The translations under genes were made by a program, and so were the position numbers. From Knoellia subterranea KCTC 19937 (lineage in GTDB: Bacteria > Actinomycetota > Actinomycetes > Actinomycetales > Dermatophilaceae), in assembly GCF_000768685.1 (NCBI RefSeq), contig NZ_AVPK01000010.1:47048-111047 (forward strand): a stretch of 64,000 nt of DNA, read 5' to 3'. This document shows, piece after piece, positions 1-8,029 of this stretch (positions within the stretch are counted from its first letter, which is position 1; every line of letters starts with the position of its first letter). The notes below the pieces were generated by a model. It was given only the letters and a program-made list of their open reading frames with translations, ran no database searches and was not told where the DNA came from.

Positions 1-701
1 ACGGGGAGGTCGCCCTCGACGCCGCCCGCGACATCGTCGCGCGGCACGACCAACTGACGCGCACGCTCGCGGATCGGCTGGACCCCGACAGCGGCACCGT
101 CCGACTCGCGTTCCTCGACTCGATGTCGACCTCACTCGTGCCACGGGTGCTGCGCGAGTTCCACGCCGCCGCGCCCGCCGTTCGGGTGCTCCTCACCCAG
201 GAGCCGCACCACGACCTCGTCCGCGACCTCGAGTCCGGCGCCGTCGAACTCGCCATCACGTCGTGGCTCCCGAAGGGCCGGTTCGGGTGGCTGCCGATGC
301 AGGAGGAGCGGCTCGTGCTCGTCGTGCCGTCGACGCACCGCTGGCGGTCGCGGCGGCGCATCTCCCTGGAGTCCCTCGCCGACGAGGAGCTCGTGACGAC
401 GCCCCGCGGGTTCGGCTACCGCGGCCTCGTCGACGACCTGATGGCGGCGGCCGGGGTGAGTCCGAGGGTCTCCTTCGAGAGCGCCGACCTCGCGACGATC
501 GAGGGACTCGTGGCCGCCGGGCTGGGAGTCGCGGTCCTGCCCGAGCAGTTCGTCGGACACAACGGCACGATCGGCATCCCGCTCACGACGCGATCGGCTC
601 GACGGACGATCGGGCTCACCTGGCGCACCGACCGCGAACTGGCCCCTCCGGCAGCCCGATTTGTCGATTTCGTGGGTGCGAGAGGCCCCGCTCGGGGATA
701 A
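1..701 (+). CDS. LysR-family transcriptional regulator, 5' end outside window
   Basis: Only the last 232 codons are present (frame begins at base 3). LysR proteins are about 300 residues, so the missing part, roughly 65 residues, is the DNA-binding winged helix-turn-helix. Visible are the end of the linker helix (AARDIVARHDQLTR) and the effector-binding domain, opening with GTVRLAFLDSMSTSLVPRVL, the usual first strand and helix of that periplasmic-binding-protein-like fold, and ending with GLGVAVLPEQ of the second subdomain. LysR regulators usually control a divergently transcribed neighbour, which would lie left of base 1, so no target or inducer can be named. The first ATG in this frame (base 123) falls inside the effector domain and is not the start. 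Confidence 0.85.
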   Translation, partial: GEVALDAARDIVARHDQLTRTLADRLDPDSGTVRLAFLDSMSTSLVPRVLREFHAAAPAVRVLLTQEPHHDLVRDLESGAVELAITSWLPKGRFGWLPMQEERLVLVVPSTHRWRSRRRISLESLADEELVTTPRGFGYRGLVDDLMAAAGVSPRVSFESADLATIEGLVAAGLGVAVLPEQFVGHNGTIGIPLTTRSARRTIGLTWRTDRELAPPAARFVDFVGARGPARG

Positions 702-743
702 ATCCTCACCCTCCGGGAGGCCGTCATGCCGGGACACAGGCGG

Positions 744-774
744 TTGACGACCCCACAGAAGGGTGGCCTAACGT
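744..774 (+). promoter_or_regulatory. Possible promoter of the Nudix-like gene
   Basis: TTGACG (744-749) and TAACGT (769-774) resemble -35 and -10 boxes, but the spacer of 19 bp is long. The -10 lies inside a small palindrome, GGCCTAACGTAGGCC (766-780), which could be an operator. Transcription from here would give a leader of about 60 nt before the ATG at 841, which has a GGAAGA Shine-Dalgarno-like site just upstream. Confidence 0.35.
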
Positions 775-840
775 AGGCCTCTGCAAGGGGACTGCAGCGC
801 TCGACGGTGATCGCTGTGAACGGCGAGGAGCCCTGGAAGA

Positions 841-1236
841 ATGAACGCTGCGCGGCCGCGCATCCGAGTACACGTTGTTGCCATCGACGACGGGCACCGC
901 ATGCTGCTCGACCGACGGCCAAAGTCCCTGACGTGGACCCTCCCCTGGGCCTACCTCACCACCGGAGACGATCCCGGTCGAGTGGCTCGGCGGCTCGTGC
1001 AGAACACCGGCGCTGCTCCTGCGATGCCCCACGTCCTCAACGTCGAGAACGCCTTCGAGGTCGGCGACCACTTCCTCGACATCACCTACCGGTGCAGCGC
1101 CGAGCGCACGTGGAAGCCGGCGCCCACCGGCACGAGCCTGTGGTGGAGCCTCGACGAGATCTCCTCGATGGAGCTCGCAACCCGCGCGAAGAGCGCGATG
1201 GTCACCGCCTGGCCCCAGCTCTGGCCCCACCTCTGA
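841..1236 (+). CDS. Nudix-fold-like protein lacking the catalytic Nudix box
   Basis: A 131-residue protein. The N-terminal strand RVHVVAIDDGHRMLLDRRP, the WTLPWAYLTTGDD segment and the helix that follows align in order with the Nudix hydrolase fold (strand, W-x-L-P-G-G, G-x5-E box, REUxEExGU). At the catalytic helix the expected REUxEExG reads ARRLVQNTG, so the metal-binding glutamates are missing. It is therefore probably not a pyrophosphohydrolase; it may be a binding protein or a degenerate member. The start is ATG 841 with GGAAGA upstream. It stands alone between the LysR gene and tRNA-Gln on the same strand as the former. Fold assignment is inference from pattern only. Confidence 0.55.
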   Translation: MNAARPRIRVHVVAIDDGHRMLLDRRPKSLTWTLPWAYLTTGDDPGRVARRLVQNTGAAPAMPHVLNVENAFEVGDHFLDITYRCSAERTWKPAPTGTSLWWSLDEISSMELATRAKSAMVTAWPQLWPHL

Positions 1237-1251
1237 CCCTGCTCAAGAAGC

Positions 1252-1329
1252 TCCCCGGGTAGGAGTCGAACCTACGTCGCTAATCCTGATTCAAAGTCAG
1301 GCGGGCCCTGCCGGCAGACCAACCGGGGA
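1252..1329 (-). tRNA. tRNA-Gln (anticodon TTG)
   Basis: On the minus strand the acceptor TCCCCGG pairs with CCGGGGA, the anticodon arm is CCTGA-CTTTGAA-TCAGG with anticodon TTG (reads CAA), and the T arm is GTAGG-TTCGACT-CCTAC. The 78-nt length comes from a variable loop of about 9 nt. No CCA is encoded. Confidence 0.9.
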
Positions 1330-1372
1330 ACGATGCGCGAGACGAGCTCACGGCATACGACGCACAGGGTAG

Positions 1373-1400
1373 TTGACCCCAGCGCCACCGCACGCATGGT
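1373..1400 (+). promoter_or_regulatory. Putative promoter of the TetR gene at 1432
   Basis: TTGACC (1373-1378), a 16-bp spacer, then CATGGT (1395-1400). The same two hexamers, with a 17-bp spacer, sit in front of rpfB. A transcript starting near 1407 supports the ATG at 1432 as the TetR start rather than upstream in-frame ATGs. Confidence 0.4.
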
Positions 1401-1431
1401 GCCATCGGTGCCGACCGATGAGCAGGGCAGA

Positions 1432-2085
1432 ATGGCGCAGGTGAGTCGAGAGCAGACGGTGACCAAGGCGCGCACACCCCGGGGGCGGATGACGGGGGCG
1501 CAACGGCGCGAGCAGCTCATCGGCATTGGCCGACAGCTCTTCGCGCGGCGAGGATACGAGGCGACCACGGTCGAGGAGATCGCGAGCGCGGCGAACGTGT
1601 CCAAGCCGGTGGTCTACGAGCACTTCGGCGGCAAGGAAGGCCTGTATGCCGTCGTGGTCGATCGCGAGATCCAGTCACTTCTCGGGTCGATCACCGGGGC
1701 GTTGACCTCCGACGGCGGATCGCGTGCGCTGCTCGAGCAGGCGGCGATGGCACTCCTCGACTACATCGAGAGCTCGACCGACGGCTTCCGGATCCTCGTG
1801 CGCGATTCGCCTCCGGGACAGCAGACGGGCAACTTCGCCTCGCTCATGTCGGACGTGGCGTCCCAGGTCGAGCACTTGCTGGCAGCCCAGTTCACGAACC
1901 GCGAACTCGACCCGAAGCAGGCGCCGATGTATGCGCAGATGCTGGTCGGCATGGTGGCCCTCACGGGTCAGTGGTGGCTCGAGAACCCGAAGGCCAAGAA
2001 GCGCGACGTCGCGGCGGCGCTCGTCAATCTGGCGTGGAACGGCCTGACCGGCCTCGAGGCGAAGCCGACGATCACCCACGCCTGA
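1432..2085 (+). CDS. TetR/AcrR-family transcriptional regulator
   Basis: 217 residues from ATG 1432, chosen because a likely promoter ends at 1400 and the residues before this ATG have no TetR character. The N-terminal helix-turn-helix is clear at about residues 26-70: FARRGYEATTVEEIASAANV followed by SKPVVYEHFGGKEGLY. The C-terminal ligand domain ends in the actinobacterial pattern WWLENPKAKKRDVAAALVNL seen in TetR repressors of this size. The next genes (VOC and tam) are convergent, and the tRNA upstream is on the other strand, so no target is evident; autoregulation is possible. Ligand unknown. Confidence 0.85.
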   Translation: MAQVSREQTVTKARTPRGRMTGAQRREQLIGIGRQLFARRGYEATTVEEIASAANVSKPVVYEHFGGKEGLYAVVVDREIQSLLGSITGALTSDGGSRALLEQAAMALLDYIESSTDGFRILVRDSPPGQQTGNFASLMSDVASQVEHLLAAQFTNRELDPKQAPMYAQMLVGMVALTGQWWLENPKAKKRDVAAALVNLAWNGLTGLEAKPTITHA

Positions 2086-2119
2086 CCTGGACAACCCGGC
2101 TCCCGAGCCCGGTCGGCTG

Positions 2120-2147
2120 TCGCGAGCCGCATTGATGCGGCTCGCGA
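2120..2147. terminator. Bidirectional hairpin between convergent TetR and VOC genes
   Basis: A perfect palindrome with 13-bp arms (TCGCGAGCCGCAT) around a TG centre, lying between two convergent genes. It is flanked on both sides by a direct repeat, CCCGGCTCCCGAGCC (about 2096 and 2155). No T-run follows, as is common in high-GC actinobacteria. Confidence 0.6.
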
Positions 2148-2181
2148 GAGGGGACCCGGCTCCCGAGCCGCTTCCGCCAGA

Positions 2182-2568
2182 TCAGACGATGAAGTCGATC
2201 TTGTGGCGGGACACCTGCTGGAACTCGACCCGGTTGCCCGCGGGGTCATCGGTGTGGAAGCGCTGCACGCCCGAGATCTCGTTGTTCCACCGCACCTCTC
2301 CCCCGGCTCCGGCCACGGCCGCGGCCACGTCGGTGATGTCGTCGACGGCCAGGCACGGGTGCGCCTTGAGCGCCGGAGCGAAGCCTTCCTCGACGCCGCA
2401 GTGCAGCTCCTGGTCACCCGCGGCGAACCACACGCCACCGCGTGCGGCGAGCGCCGGCGGCTTGGGGATCTCGGGCATGCCACAGATGACGCCGTAGAAG
2501 TGCCGCAGCAGGTCCTCCGACCCTGCGGGACAGGCGATCTGGACGTGGTGGATGCCGAGGACTGCCAT
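2182..2568 (-). CDS. VOC-family (glyoxalase/bleomycin-resistance fold) protein
   Basis: 128 residues. It has the vicinal-oxygen-chelate pattern: an opening strand with a metal-ligand-type histidine (LGIHHVQIACP), a middle HPCLAVDDI segment and a closing strand ending FHTDDPAGNRVEFQQ, with Asp-Pro-Gly/Ala-Asn-x-x-Glu giving the last metal ligand. The ATG at 2568 overlaps the stop of tam (TGATG), so translation is probably coupled; a GTG one codon upstream is the alternative. Members are dioxygenases, lyases or drug-binding proteins; the partner methyltransferase suggests small-molecule detoxification, but the substrate cannot be read from sequence. Confidence 0.8.
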   Translation of the reverse strand: MAVLGIHHVQIACPAGSEDLLRHFYGVICGMPEIPKPPALAARGGVWFAAGDQELHCGVEEGFAPALKAHPCLAVDDITDVAAAVAGAGGEVRWNNEISGVQRFHTDDPAGNRVEFQQVSRHKIDFIV

Positions 2569-3377
2569 CACTGCCCCTTGTGGGCGACGGCGAATACCCG
2601 CCGGAACGGGAAGAGCGTGCCGACCTCGCTGCGCGGATAGGCCTCGAGGAGCGCCGCGGCATACGGCTCGATGAAGGCCTCGCGCTCCTCACCCTCGGGA
2701 AGGATGTCGAGGACGGGACGCAGGCCTGTCGCACTGACCCAGTCGAGGACCGGGTTCTCGGACTCGCCTGCGGGGTCGAGGATGTGCGAATAGACGGTCT
2801 CCCACGCATCGACCTCCATGCCCATGCGACTGAGGAAGGTCAGATAGGTCTTCGGCTCACCGACGGCCGGCAGGTCGAGCGCGGCGAGCAGTTCGTTGGC
2901 GCGTGCATGCGTCGCCGCCGTGTCGCGCATCAGGGCGTGGCTCGGTGCGTCGAAGTTGTTGGGCACCTGGATCGCGAGCCAGCCGCCGGGCGCGAGCGCG
3001 TCGACCCACGCCGGGAGGAGGTTGAGGTGCCCCGGCACCCACTGGAGCGTCGAGTTGGTGACGATGACGTCGGGAGCGTCCGCGAGCGAAGCCGGGTCCC
3101 AGTCCTTGAGGTCGGCCTGGACCCACTCGGCGCGCCCCTCGGCGTCGAGGGCACGCGCCGCCTCGAGCATGGACTCGGACTCGTCGACGCCGACGATGCG
3201 CGCGTTGGGCCAGAGTTCGGCGAGGGCGAGCGTCGCGGGGCCGTGTCCGCAACCGAGGTCGACGACGAGCTTCGGGTCGTCGGCGCGGACCTGGGCGACG
3301 AGGTCGGCGAAGGGGCGACTCCGCTGGTCGCTGAACCTCGAGTAGGCCGTGGGGTCCCAGCTCGGCTGTGTGCGCAT
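2568..3377 (-). CDS. tam: Trans-aconitate 2-methyltransferase
   Basis: 269 residues, the usual Tam length. This S-adenosylmethionine-dependent enzyme methylates trans-aconitate, a spontaneous isomerisation product of cis-aconitate that inhibits aconitase. The N-terminus WDPTAYSRFSDQRSRPFADL is the family signature; motif I of the Rossmann methyltransferase fold is VVDLGCGHGPATLAL, the acidic SAM-ribose ligand is in VGVDESESML, and the NSTLQWVPGH segment is also typical. The start ATG has GGAGGAGC upstream. It is first gene of a two-gene unit with the VOC protein and is divergent from a MarR gene, with a palindromic operator between them, so MarR control is likely. Confidence 0.88.
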   Translation of the reverse strand: MRTQPSWDPTAYSRFSDQRSRPFADLVAQVRADDPKLVVDLGCGHGPATLALAELWPNARIVGVDESESMLEAARALDAEGRAEWVQADLKDWDPASLADAPDVIVTNSTLQWVPGHLNLLPAWVDALAPGGWLAIQVPNNFDAPSHALMRDTAATHARANELLAALDLPAVGEPKTYLTFLSRMGMEVDAWETVYSHILDPAGESENPVLDWVSATGLRPVLDILPEGEEREAFIEPYAAALLEAYPRSEVGTLFPFRRVFAVAHKGQ

Positions 3378-3439
3378 CGTTGCTCCTCCTGCGGTCGCGA
3401 GGGCCGTCCGGCCGCTCGTTCCCTACTCTGTCCCGCGGA

Positions 3440-3457
3440 TATCTTGATGTCAAGATA
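3440..3457. promoter_or_regulatory. MarR operator, 18-bp perfect palindrome
   Basis: TATCTTGATGTCAAGATA is a perfect inverted repeat in the 104-bp divergent region between tam and the MarR gene. MarR proteins commonly bind palindromes of about 16-20 bp in their own promoter. It lies just ahead of the TACAGT -10 box (3469-3474) of the marR gene. Confidence 0.75.
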
Positions 3458-3481
3458 CTTGACGGGAGTACAGTCGCCCTC

Positions 3482-3982
3482 ATGCCCGAGGATGACGTTG
3501 ACCGTATCGTCTCAGCCTGGCGGCGTGAGCGTCCCGAACTCGACGTGACACCCCTTGAGATCCTCAGCCGCATCTCACGCCTCGCACGCCGCCTCGACCT
3601 CGCCCGCGGGAGCGCCTTCGCCGAGCACGGTCTGGACGGTTGGGAGTTCGACGTCCTCTCCGCACTGCGTCGCGCCGGTGCCCCCTACGAGCTCTCCCCC
3701 GGACAACTCGTCGCCGAGACCCTCGTGACGAGCGGGACGATGACCAATCGCGTCGACCGGCTGCTGCAGCGCGGTTTCGTCGAGCGCCAGCCCGACCCGC
3801 GGGACCGTCGTGGCGTCATCGTCCGGCTCACCCCCGAGGGCATGCGCACTGTCGATGCCGCCCTCGACGACCTCCTCGCGCACGAGCGCGAACTCCTCGC
3901 CGAGTTGCCCACGGGCCAGCGCGGGAGTCTGGCCGGTCACCTTCGCGTCCTGCTCGCCCCCTTCGAGCGCGTCCAGGACTGA
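3482..3982 (+). CDS. MarR-family transcriptional regulator
   Basis: 166 residues from ATG 3482; TACAGT lies 7 nt upstream, which fits a leaderless mRNA. The winged helix-turn-helix spans about residues 55-120: GLDGWEFDVLSALRRAGAPY, then SPGQLVAETLVTSGTMTNRV as recognition helix and the basic wing VERQPDPRDRRGVIVRLT. Flanking helices form the dimer interface. It is divergent from tam, with an 18-bp palindrome in the shared promoter, so it probably represses itself and the tam-VOC unit. Ligand unknown. Confidence 0.88.
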   Translation: MPEDDVDRIVSAWRRERPELDVTPLEILSRISRLARRLDLARGSAFAEHGLDGWEFDVLSALRRAGAPYELSPGQLVAETLVTSGTMTNRVDRLLQRGFVERQPDPRDRRGVIVRLTPEGMRTVDAALDDLLAHERELLAELPTGQRGSLAGHLRVLLAPFERVQD

Positions 3983-4029
3983 GTCGCCGAACGGCCAATC
4001 AGCACAACGGCATTGGGTATGCCGGGTGC

Positions 4030-5856
4030 TCAGCTCTCGATGACGTCCGCGGCTTCGAGCCACTCGAGTTCGAGGCCTTCGCGCTCGTCGACGATCTCGC
4101 GCAGCTCGGCGTTGAGCTCGAGCACGGCCGCGTGATCGGCGGCCTGCTCAGCCATCGAGGCGTGGATGCGTTCCTCGCGCTGAGCCAGCTTCGAGAGCTG
4201 CTTCTCGACCCGGGCCATGACCTTGCGCGCCTCACGCTGCTCGGCCGGGCTGGCCGAAGGTGTGCTCGAAACCGGTTGTGCGACAACGGCTTCCGAGTCT
4301 GCGGAAGGCGACGGGACGGCATACGTGGGGGTGATCGTGGCACGCAACCGGAGGTACTCGTCGACGCCACCGGGCAGCTGCCGCACCCGACCGTCACCGA
4401 GCAACGCGACCTGCTCGTCGGCGATGCGCTCGAGCAGGTAGCGGTCGTGCGAGACGACGAGGAGCGTTCCGGCCCAGCTGTCGAGGACGTCCTCGAGCGC
4501 CGTGAGCGTCTCGATGTCGAGGTCGTTGGTCGGCTCGTCGAGCAGGAGGACGTTGGGCTCGTCCATGAGGATGCGCAGCACCTGGAGGCGTCGGCGCTCC
4601 CCACCGGAGAGGTCGCGCACCCGCGTCTGCTGCCGTGGCCCGGGGAAGCCGAGCCGCTTGGCGAGCGTGGAGGCCGTGACCTCCTTGCCGCCGAGCATCG
4701 TGACCTTGCGAACCTCCTCGACGGCGTCGATGACGCGGCTGTCGCTGAGGCGGTCGAGTTCGCGCACGTCCTGGGTGAGGTGGCCGATGCGGACAGTCAC
4801 GCCTTCCTTGCGCTTGCCCGACGCCAGCGGGACCTCACCGGCGAGGGCTCGGAGGAGCGTCGACTTGCCGGAGCCGTTGACACCGACGATGCCGATGCGG
4901 GCACCGGGCGCGAGGTGCCACGTGACCCGGTCGAGGAGGGTGCGACCCCCGACAACGACGGACGCGTCGTGGAGGTCGATGACGTCCTTGCCGAGCCGGC
5001 TCGTCGCGAACGCCATGAGTTCGACGTCGTTGCGCGGCGGCGGCACGTCCTCGATGAGCGCGTTCGCGGCCTCGATGCGGAACTTCGGCTTCGACGTCCG
5101 GGCAGGCGCGCCTCGACGCAGCCACGCCAGCTCCTTGCGGAGCAGGTTGTTGCGACGCTCGGCGGTGACGCGTGCCATCCGCTCGCGCTCGGCCTTGGCG
5201 AGCACGTAGGCCGCGTAGCCGCCGTCGAAGCCGTTGACCTCACCGTCGACGACCTCCCACGTCCTGGTGGCCACGGCGTCGAGGAACCAGCGGTCGTGGG
5301 TGATGGCGACGAGCGCGTTGTCCGGTCGGGAGCGGTGTCGCACCAGGTGATCGGCGAGCCAGGCGACGCCTTCGACGTCGAGGTGGTTCGTCGGCTCGTC
5401 GAGGAGGAGCACGTCGGGGTCGTCGACGAGCAGCTGGGCGAGCGCCAGGCGGCGGCGTTCGCCACCGGACTTGCCCGCCACGGTCGCATCGAGCCCGCCC
5501 ATCGCAGGAGCGTCGATGCCGCCGAGCAGGCCGGTGAGGACGTCGCGGATGCGCGCGTCGCCGGCCCAGACGTGTTCGGCGCGGTCGCCGAGGACGACCT
5601 CGCGCACCGTGGCCCCGGGGTCGAGCGTGTCGTCCTGGGTGAGGACGCTGACCGTGGCACCGCCGAGCCGGGCCACGCGCCCCGAGTCGACGCCCCGCTC
5701 CCCCGCGATGACGCGCAGGAGAGTGGTCTTGCCGCCACCGTTGCGGCCGACGATGCCGATGCGGTCGCCGCCGGAGACACCGAGCGAGACGCCATCGAGC
5801 ACCTGGGCGGTGCCGAGCGCGAGGGCAGCGCGCTCGACCGAGATGAGGACGGCCAC
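4030..5856 (-). CDS. ABC-F family ATP-binding protein (Uup-like)
   Basis: 608 residues with two ABC ATPase domains in one chain and no membrane segment, as in ABC-F proteins, which act on ribosomes or DNA rather than in transport. Domain 1: Walker A GRNGGGKTT near residue 38, signature SGGERRRLALAQ, Walker B LLLDEPTNHLD. Domain 2: GVNGSGKST, LSGGERRRLQVL and LLLDEPTNDLD. The linker between the domains carries KPKFRIEAANALI. The last 80 or so residues (EQREARKVMARVEKQLSKLA onward) form a coiled coil, the DNA-binding tail typical of Uup. GTG start overlaps the TAG stop of ispE (TAGTG), so translation is coupled. Uup is the closest family; an EttA-like translation factor is less likely because of the tail. 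Confidence 0.87.
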   Translation of the reverse strand: MAVLISVERAALALGTAQVLDGVSLGVSGGDRIGIVGRNGGGKTTLLRVIAGERGVDSGRVARLGGATVSVLTQDDTLDPGATVREVVLGDRAEHVWAGDARIRDVLTGLLGGIDAPAMGGLDATVAGKSGGERRRLALAQLLVDDPDVLLLDEPTNHLDVEGVAWLADHLVRHRSRPDNALVAITHDRWFLDAVATRTWEVVDGEVNGFDGGYAAYVLAKAERERMARVTAERRNNLLRKELAWLRRGAPARTSKPKFRIEAANALIEDVPPPRNDVELMAFATSRLGKDVIDLHDASVVVGGRTLLDRVTWHLAPGARIGIVGVNGSGKSTLLRALAGEVPLASGKRKEGVTVRIGHLTQDVRELDRLSDSRVIDAVEEVRKVTMLGGKEVTASTLAKRLGFPGPRQQTRVRDLSGGERRRLQVLRILMDEPNVLLLDEPTNDLDIETLTALEDVLDSWAGTLLVVSHDRYLLERIADEQVALLGDGRVRQLPGGVDEYLRLRATITPTYAVPSPSADSEAVVAQPVSSTPSASPAEQREARKVMARVEKQLSKLAQREERIHASMAEQAADHAAVLELNAELREIVDEREGLELEWLEAADVIES

Positions 5857-6788
5857 TAGTCGACCCGGGCCGGGATGACGTGTGCGCCGTGGACAGGGCC
5901 GATCGCCTTGCGGACCTCGCGCGCCGTGCCGGTCGCGGTCAGGGCGACTGTGAGGTCGATGGCCGACTCGACGTCCTCGACGAGGAAGGCGACAGTGGGC
6001 CCCGACCCGGACACGATGCCTCCGAGCGCACCGAACTCCATCCCGCTGCGCAGCACCTCACCGAGTTCGGGGCGCAGCGAGATCGCCGCCTCCTGGAGGT
6101 CGTTGGTCAGCTGCGGCGCGAGGATGTGCGGGTCACCCGTGCGGAGGGCACTCATGAGTTCGGAGTTGGGTGTCGGCTCGGGGATGTCCGCGGAGCCGCG
6201 CAGCCGGTCACACTCCCCATAGACCTCGGGGGTGGACAGACCCGTGTCGCTGATCGCGAAGACCCAGTGATAGCTCCCCCGCGCCAGCACCGGGGCGAGC
6301 CGCTCCCCCCGACCCGACCCGACGGCGGTGCCACCGCGCACGAGGAAGGGAACATCGGAACCCAGCTCAGCGGCATACTCCTCCAGTTCTTCGGTCGTCA
6401 GACCGAGTCCCCAGAGTCGGTCGCAGGCCACGAGTGCAGCCGCGGCATCGGCCGATCCGCCGGCCATGCCGCCGGCCACCGGGATGGACTTCGCAATGCT
6501 CACGTGGACGGGCGTGTCGACCCCGGACTCGTCGGCGAGCAGCCGGGCCGCACGCAGCGCGAGATTGGACGCGTCGGTGGGGACGACGTCGGCACAGGGA
6601 CCCGTCACCGTGCACGACCAGTCGTCGTCAAGGGCCACCGTGACGTCGTCGGTGAGGTTGACGGCCTGATAGACCGTGGACAACGAGTGGAAGCCGTCGT
6701 CGCGCAGCGGGCCCACGAGGAGTTCGAGGTTGACCTTGGCGGGCACGCGCACCGTGACGGGCGAGGGGTCCGTGTGGGCCGAGGTCAT
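5856..6788 (-). CDS. ispE: 4-diphosphocytidyl-2-C-methyl-D-erythritol kinase
   Basis: 310 residues, GHMP kinase superfamily. Fourth enzyme of the MEP pathway: phosphorylates CDP-methylerythritol with ATP on the way to isoprenoid precursors. The substrate-side motif VRVPAKVNLELLVG holds the conserved AKxN, the glycine-rich ATP loop is PVAGGMAGGSADAAAAL, and the catalytic aspartate is in ELGSDVPFLVRGGTA; the last GHMP motif is GGIVSGSGPT. A TAGGGT box 6 nt before the ATG suggests a leaderless start. In many actinobacteria ispE follows rsmA directly; here an epimerase gene on the opposite strand has come between them. Confidence 0.95.
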   Translation of the reverse strand: MTSAHTDPSPVTVRVPAKVNLELLVGPLRDDGFHSLSTVYQAVNLTDDVTVALDDDWSCTVTGPCADVVPTDASNLALRAARLLADESGVDTPVHVSIAKSIPVAGGMAGGSADAAAALVACDRLWGLGLTTEELEEYAAELGSDVPFLVRGGTAVGSGRGERLAPVLARGSYHWVFAISDTGLSTPEVYGECDRLRGSADIPEPTPNSELMSALRTGDPHILAPQLTNDLQEAAISLRPELGEVLRSGMEFGALGGIVSGSGPTVAFLVEDVESAIDLTVALTATGTAREVRKAIGPVHGAHVIPARVD

Positions 6789-6883
6789 GTCGCCACCCTA
6801 GTCATGGGTCGGCACCCCGCCGACATCCACGCTCTGAGCGAACACGCTCGCGCCCCGCCGTTGCTCCGGGGTGGACTGTCGGC

Positions 6884-7894
6884 ATGCGACTTCTCGTGCT
6901 CGGTGGGACGGCCATGCTCGGACGTGCGGTGGCAGCGGAGGCGGTGGCGCGCGGGCATGACGTGACCTGCCTGGCTCGCGGCGTGTCCGGGGACGCGCCC
7001 GACGGGGTGCGCTGGGTTCGTGGCGACCGCGACCTCGCGGATGGCCTCGCCGCCGTGACCGGACCGGAGGACCAGTGGGACGCAGTTGTCGACGTCTCCC
7101 GTCAGCCGGGCCAGGTGCGCCGGGCCATGGCCGCCCTCGAACCGCTCGCGAGGCACCTCGTCTTCGTGTCGACCGGCAACGTGTATGCCGTCCACGCCGG
7201 TCTCGCGACCGACGAATCCGTGCCTCTGTTGCCGCCTCTCGAAGGAGAGGTCATGGAGGACATGTCCACGTATGGCGAAGCCAAGGTGGCGTGCGAGGCA
7301 GCGGTCCTCGAGGCGTTCGGGACCGATCGGGCACTCATCGCGCGGGCCGGCCTCATCGGTGGGCCGGGTGATGCGAGCGGCCGCTCGGGCTGGTGGCCGT
7401 GGCGATTCGCGCACCCGGCCGGCGGACCGGACGGTCCGGTGCTCGTGCCGGACGATCCCGAGTTGCCGATGTCGATCATCGACGTCCGCGACCTCGCTGC
7501 CTGGCTCGTGCGCTGCACCGAGGCCCGGACGGCTGGAGTGTTCGATGCCGTGGGCCAGCCAGACACTCTGGGTGGCCTGATCTCCGCTGCTCGCGAGGTG
7601 GCGGGCCACGACGGCCCCGTGGTGGCGGCATCGCCGGCCTGGCTCCTCGAACAGGGCGTGCAGGAGTGGATGGGTGAGGACAGCCTGCCGCTGTGGATCG
7701 CCGACCCCGAGTGGCGCGGTTTCGGCGCCCACACCGGGGCCGCCGCCCGCGCTGCCGGACTGACCACCAGACCGGTGACGGAGACGTTCCGGGACGCAGC
7801 GGCATACGAGGAAGCTCGAGAGGCGACCGATCCGCGACGGTGCGGTCTCACCGACGACACCGAACGACGTCTCCTCGACCTCCTCGGCTCCTGA
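6884..7894 (+). CDS. NAD-dependent epimerase/dehydratase family (extended SDR) protein
   Basis: 336 residues. The N-terminal dinucleotide-binding loop MRLLVLGGTAMLGRAVAAEA fits the GGTxxLGR variant of the extended SDR Rossmann motif. FVSTGNVYA supplies the serine and STYGEAKVACE the Tyr-x-x-x-Lys catalytic pair. PELPMSIIDVRDLAAWLVRC is the usual C-terminal domain segment. Related proteins act on nucleotide sugars or as reductases; no substrate can be inferred. It is divergent from ispE (95 bp gap) and convergent with rsmA. Confidence 0.82.
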   Translation: MRLLVLGGTAMLGRAVAAEAVARGHDVTCLARGVSGDAPDGVRWVRGDRDLADGLAAVTGPEDQWDAVVDVSRQPGQVRRAMAALEPLARHLVFVSTGNVYAVHAGLATDESVPLLPPLEGEVMEDMSTYGEAKVACEAAVLEAFGTDRALIARAGLIGGPGDASGRSGWWPWRFAHPAGGPDGPVLVPDDPELPMSIIDVRDLAAWLVRCTEARTAGVFDAVGQPDTLGGLISAAREVAGHDGPVVAASPAWLLEQGVQEWMGEDSLPLWIADPEWRGFGAHTGAAARAAGLTTRPVTETFRDAAAYEEAREATDPRRCGLTDDTERRLLDLLGS

Positions 7895-7919
7895 CCGGTC
7901 GCGCGGATTTCTCGCGCGC

Positions 7920-8011
7920 TGCACATTCCGGTTCGCGAACCATGCGGTCGCTCGAGAACCGGATCGATCCGGTCATCGAGTGACGGGACGGTTCGCGAAC
8001 CGGATTGTGCA
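7920..8011. repeat. 92-bp triple-palindrome element, copy A
   Basis: The whole unit is a near-perfect inverted repeat, from TGCACATTCC to GGATTGTGCA. It contains three shorter perfect palindromes, GGTTCGCGAACC, CCGGATCGATCCGG and GGTTCGCGAACC again, whose centres are exactly 30 bp apart. A second copy with identical spacing is at 15829. By hand alignment 73 of 92 positions match, and all differences lie outside the three palindromes. It sits between convergent epimerase and rsmA genes. It could be a protein-binding array or a REP-like element. Confidence 0.8.
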
Positions 8012-8029
8012 GATTCGCCGGCTGGTGCG

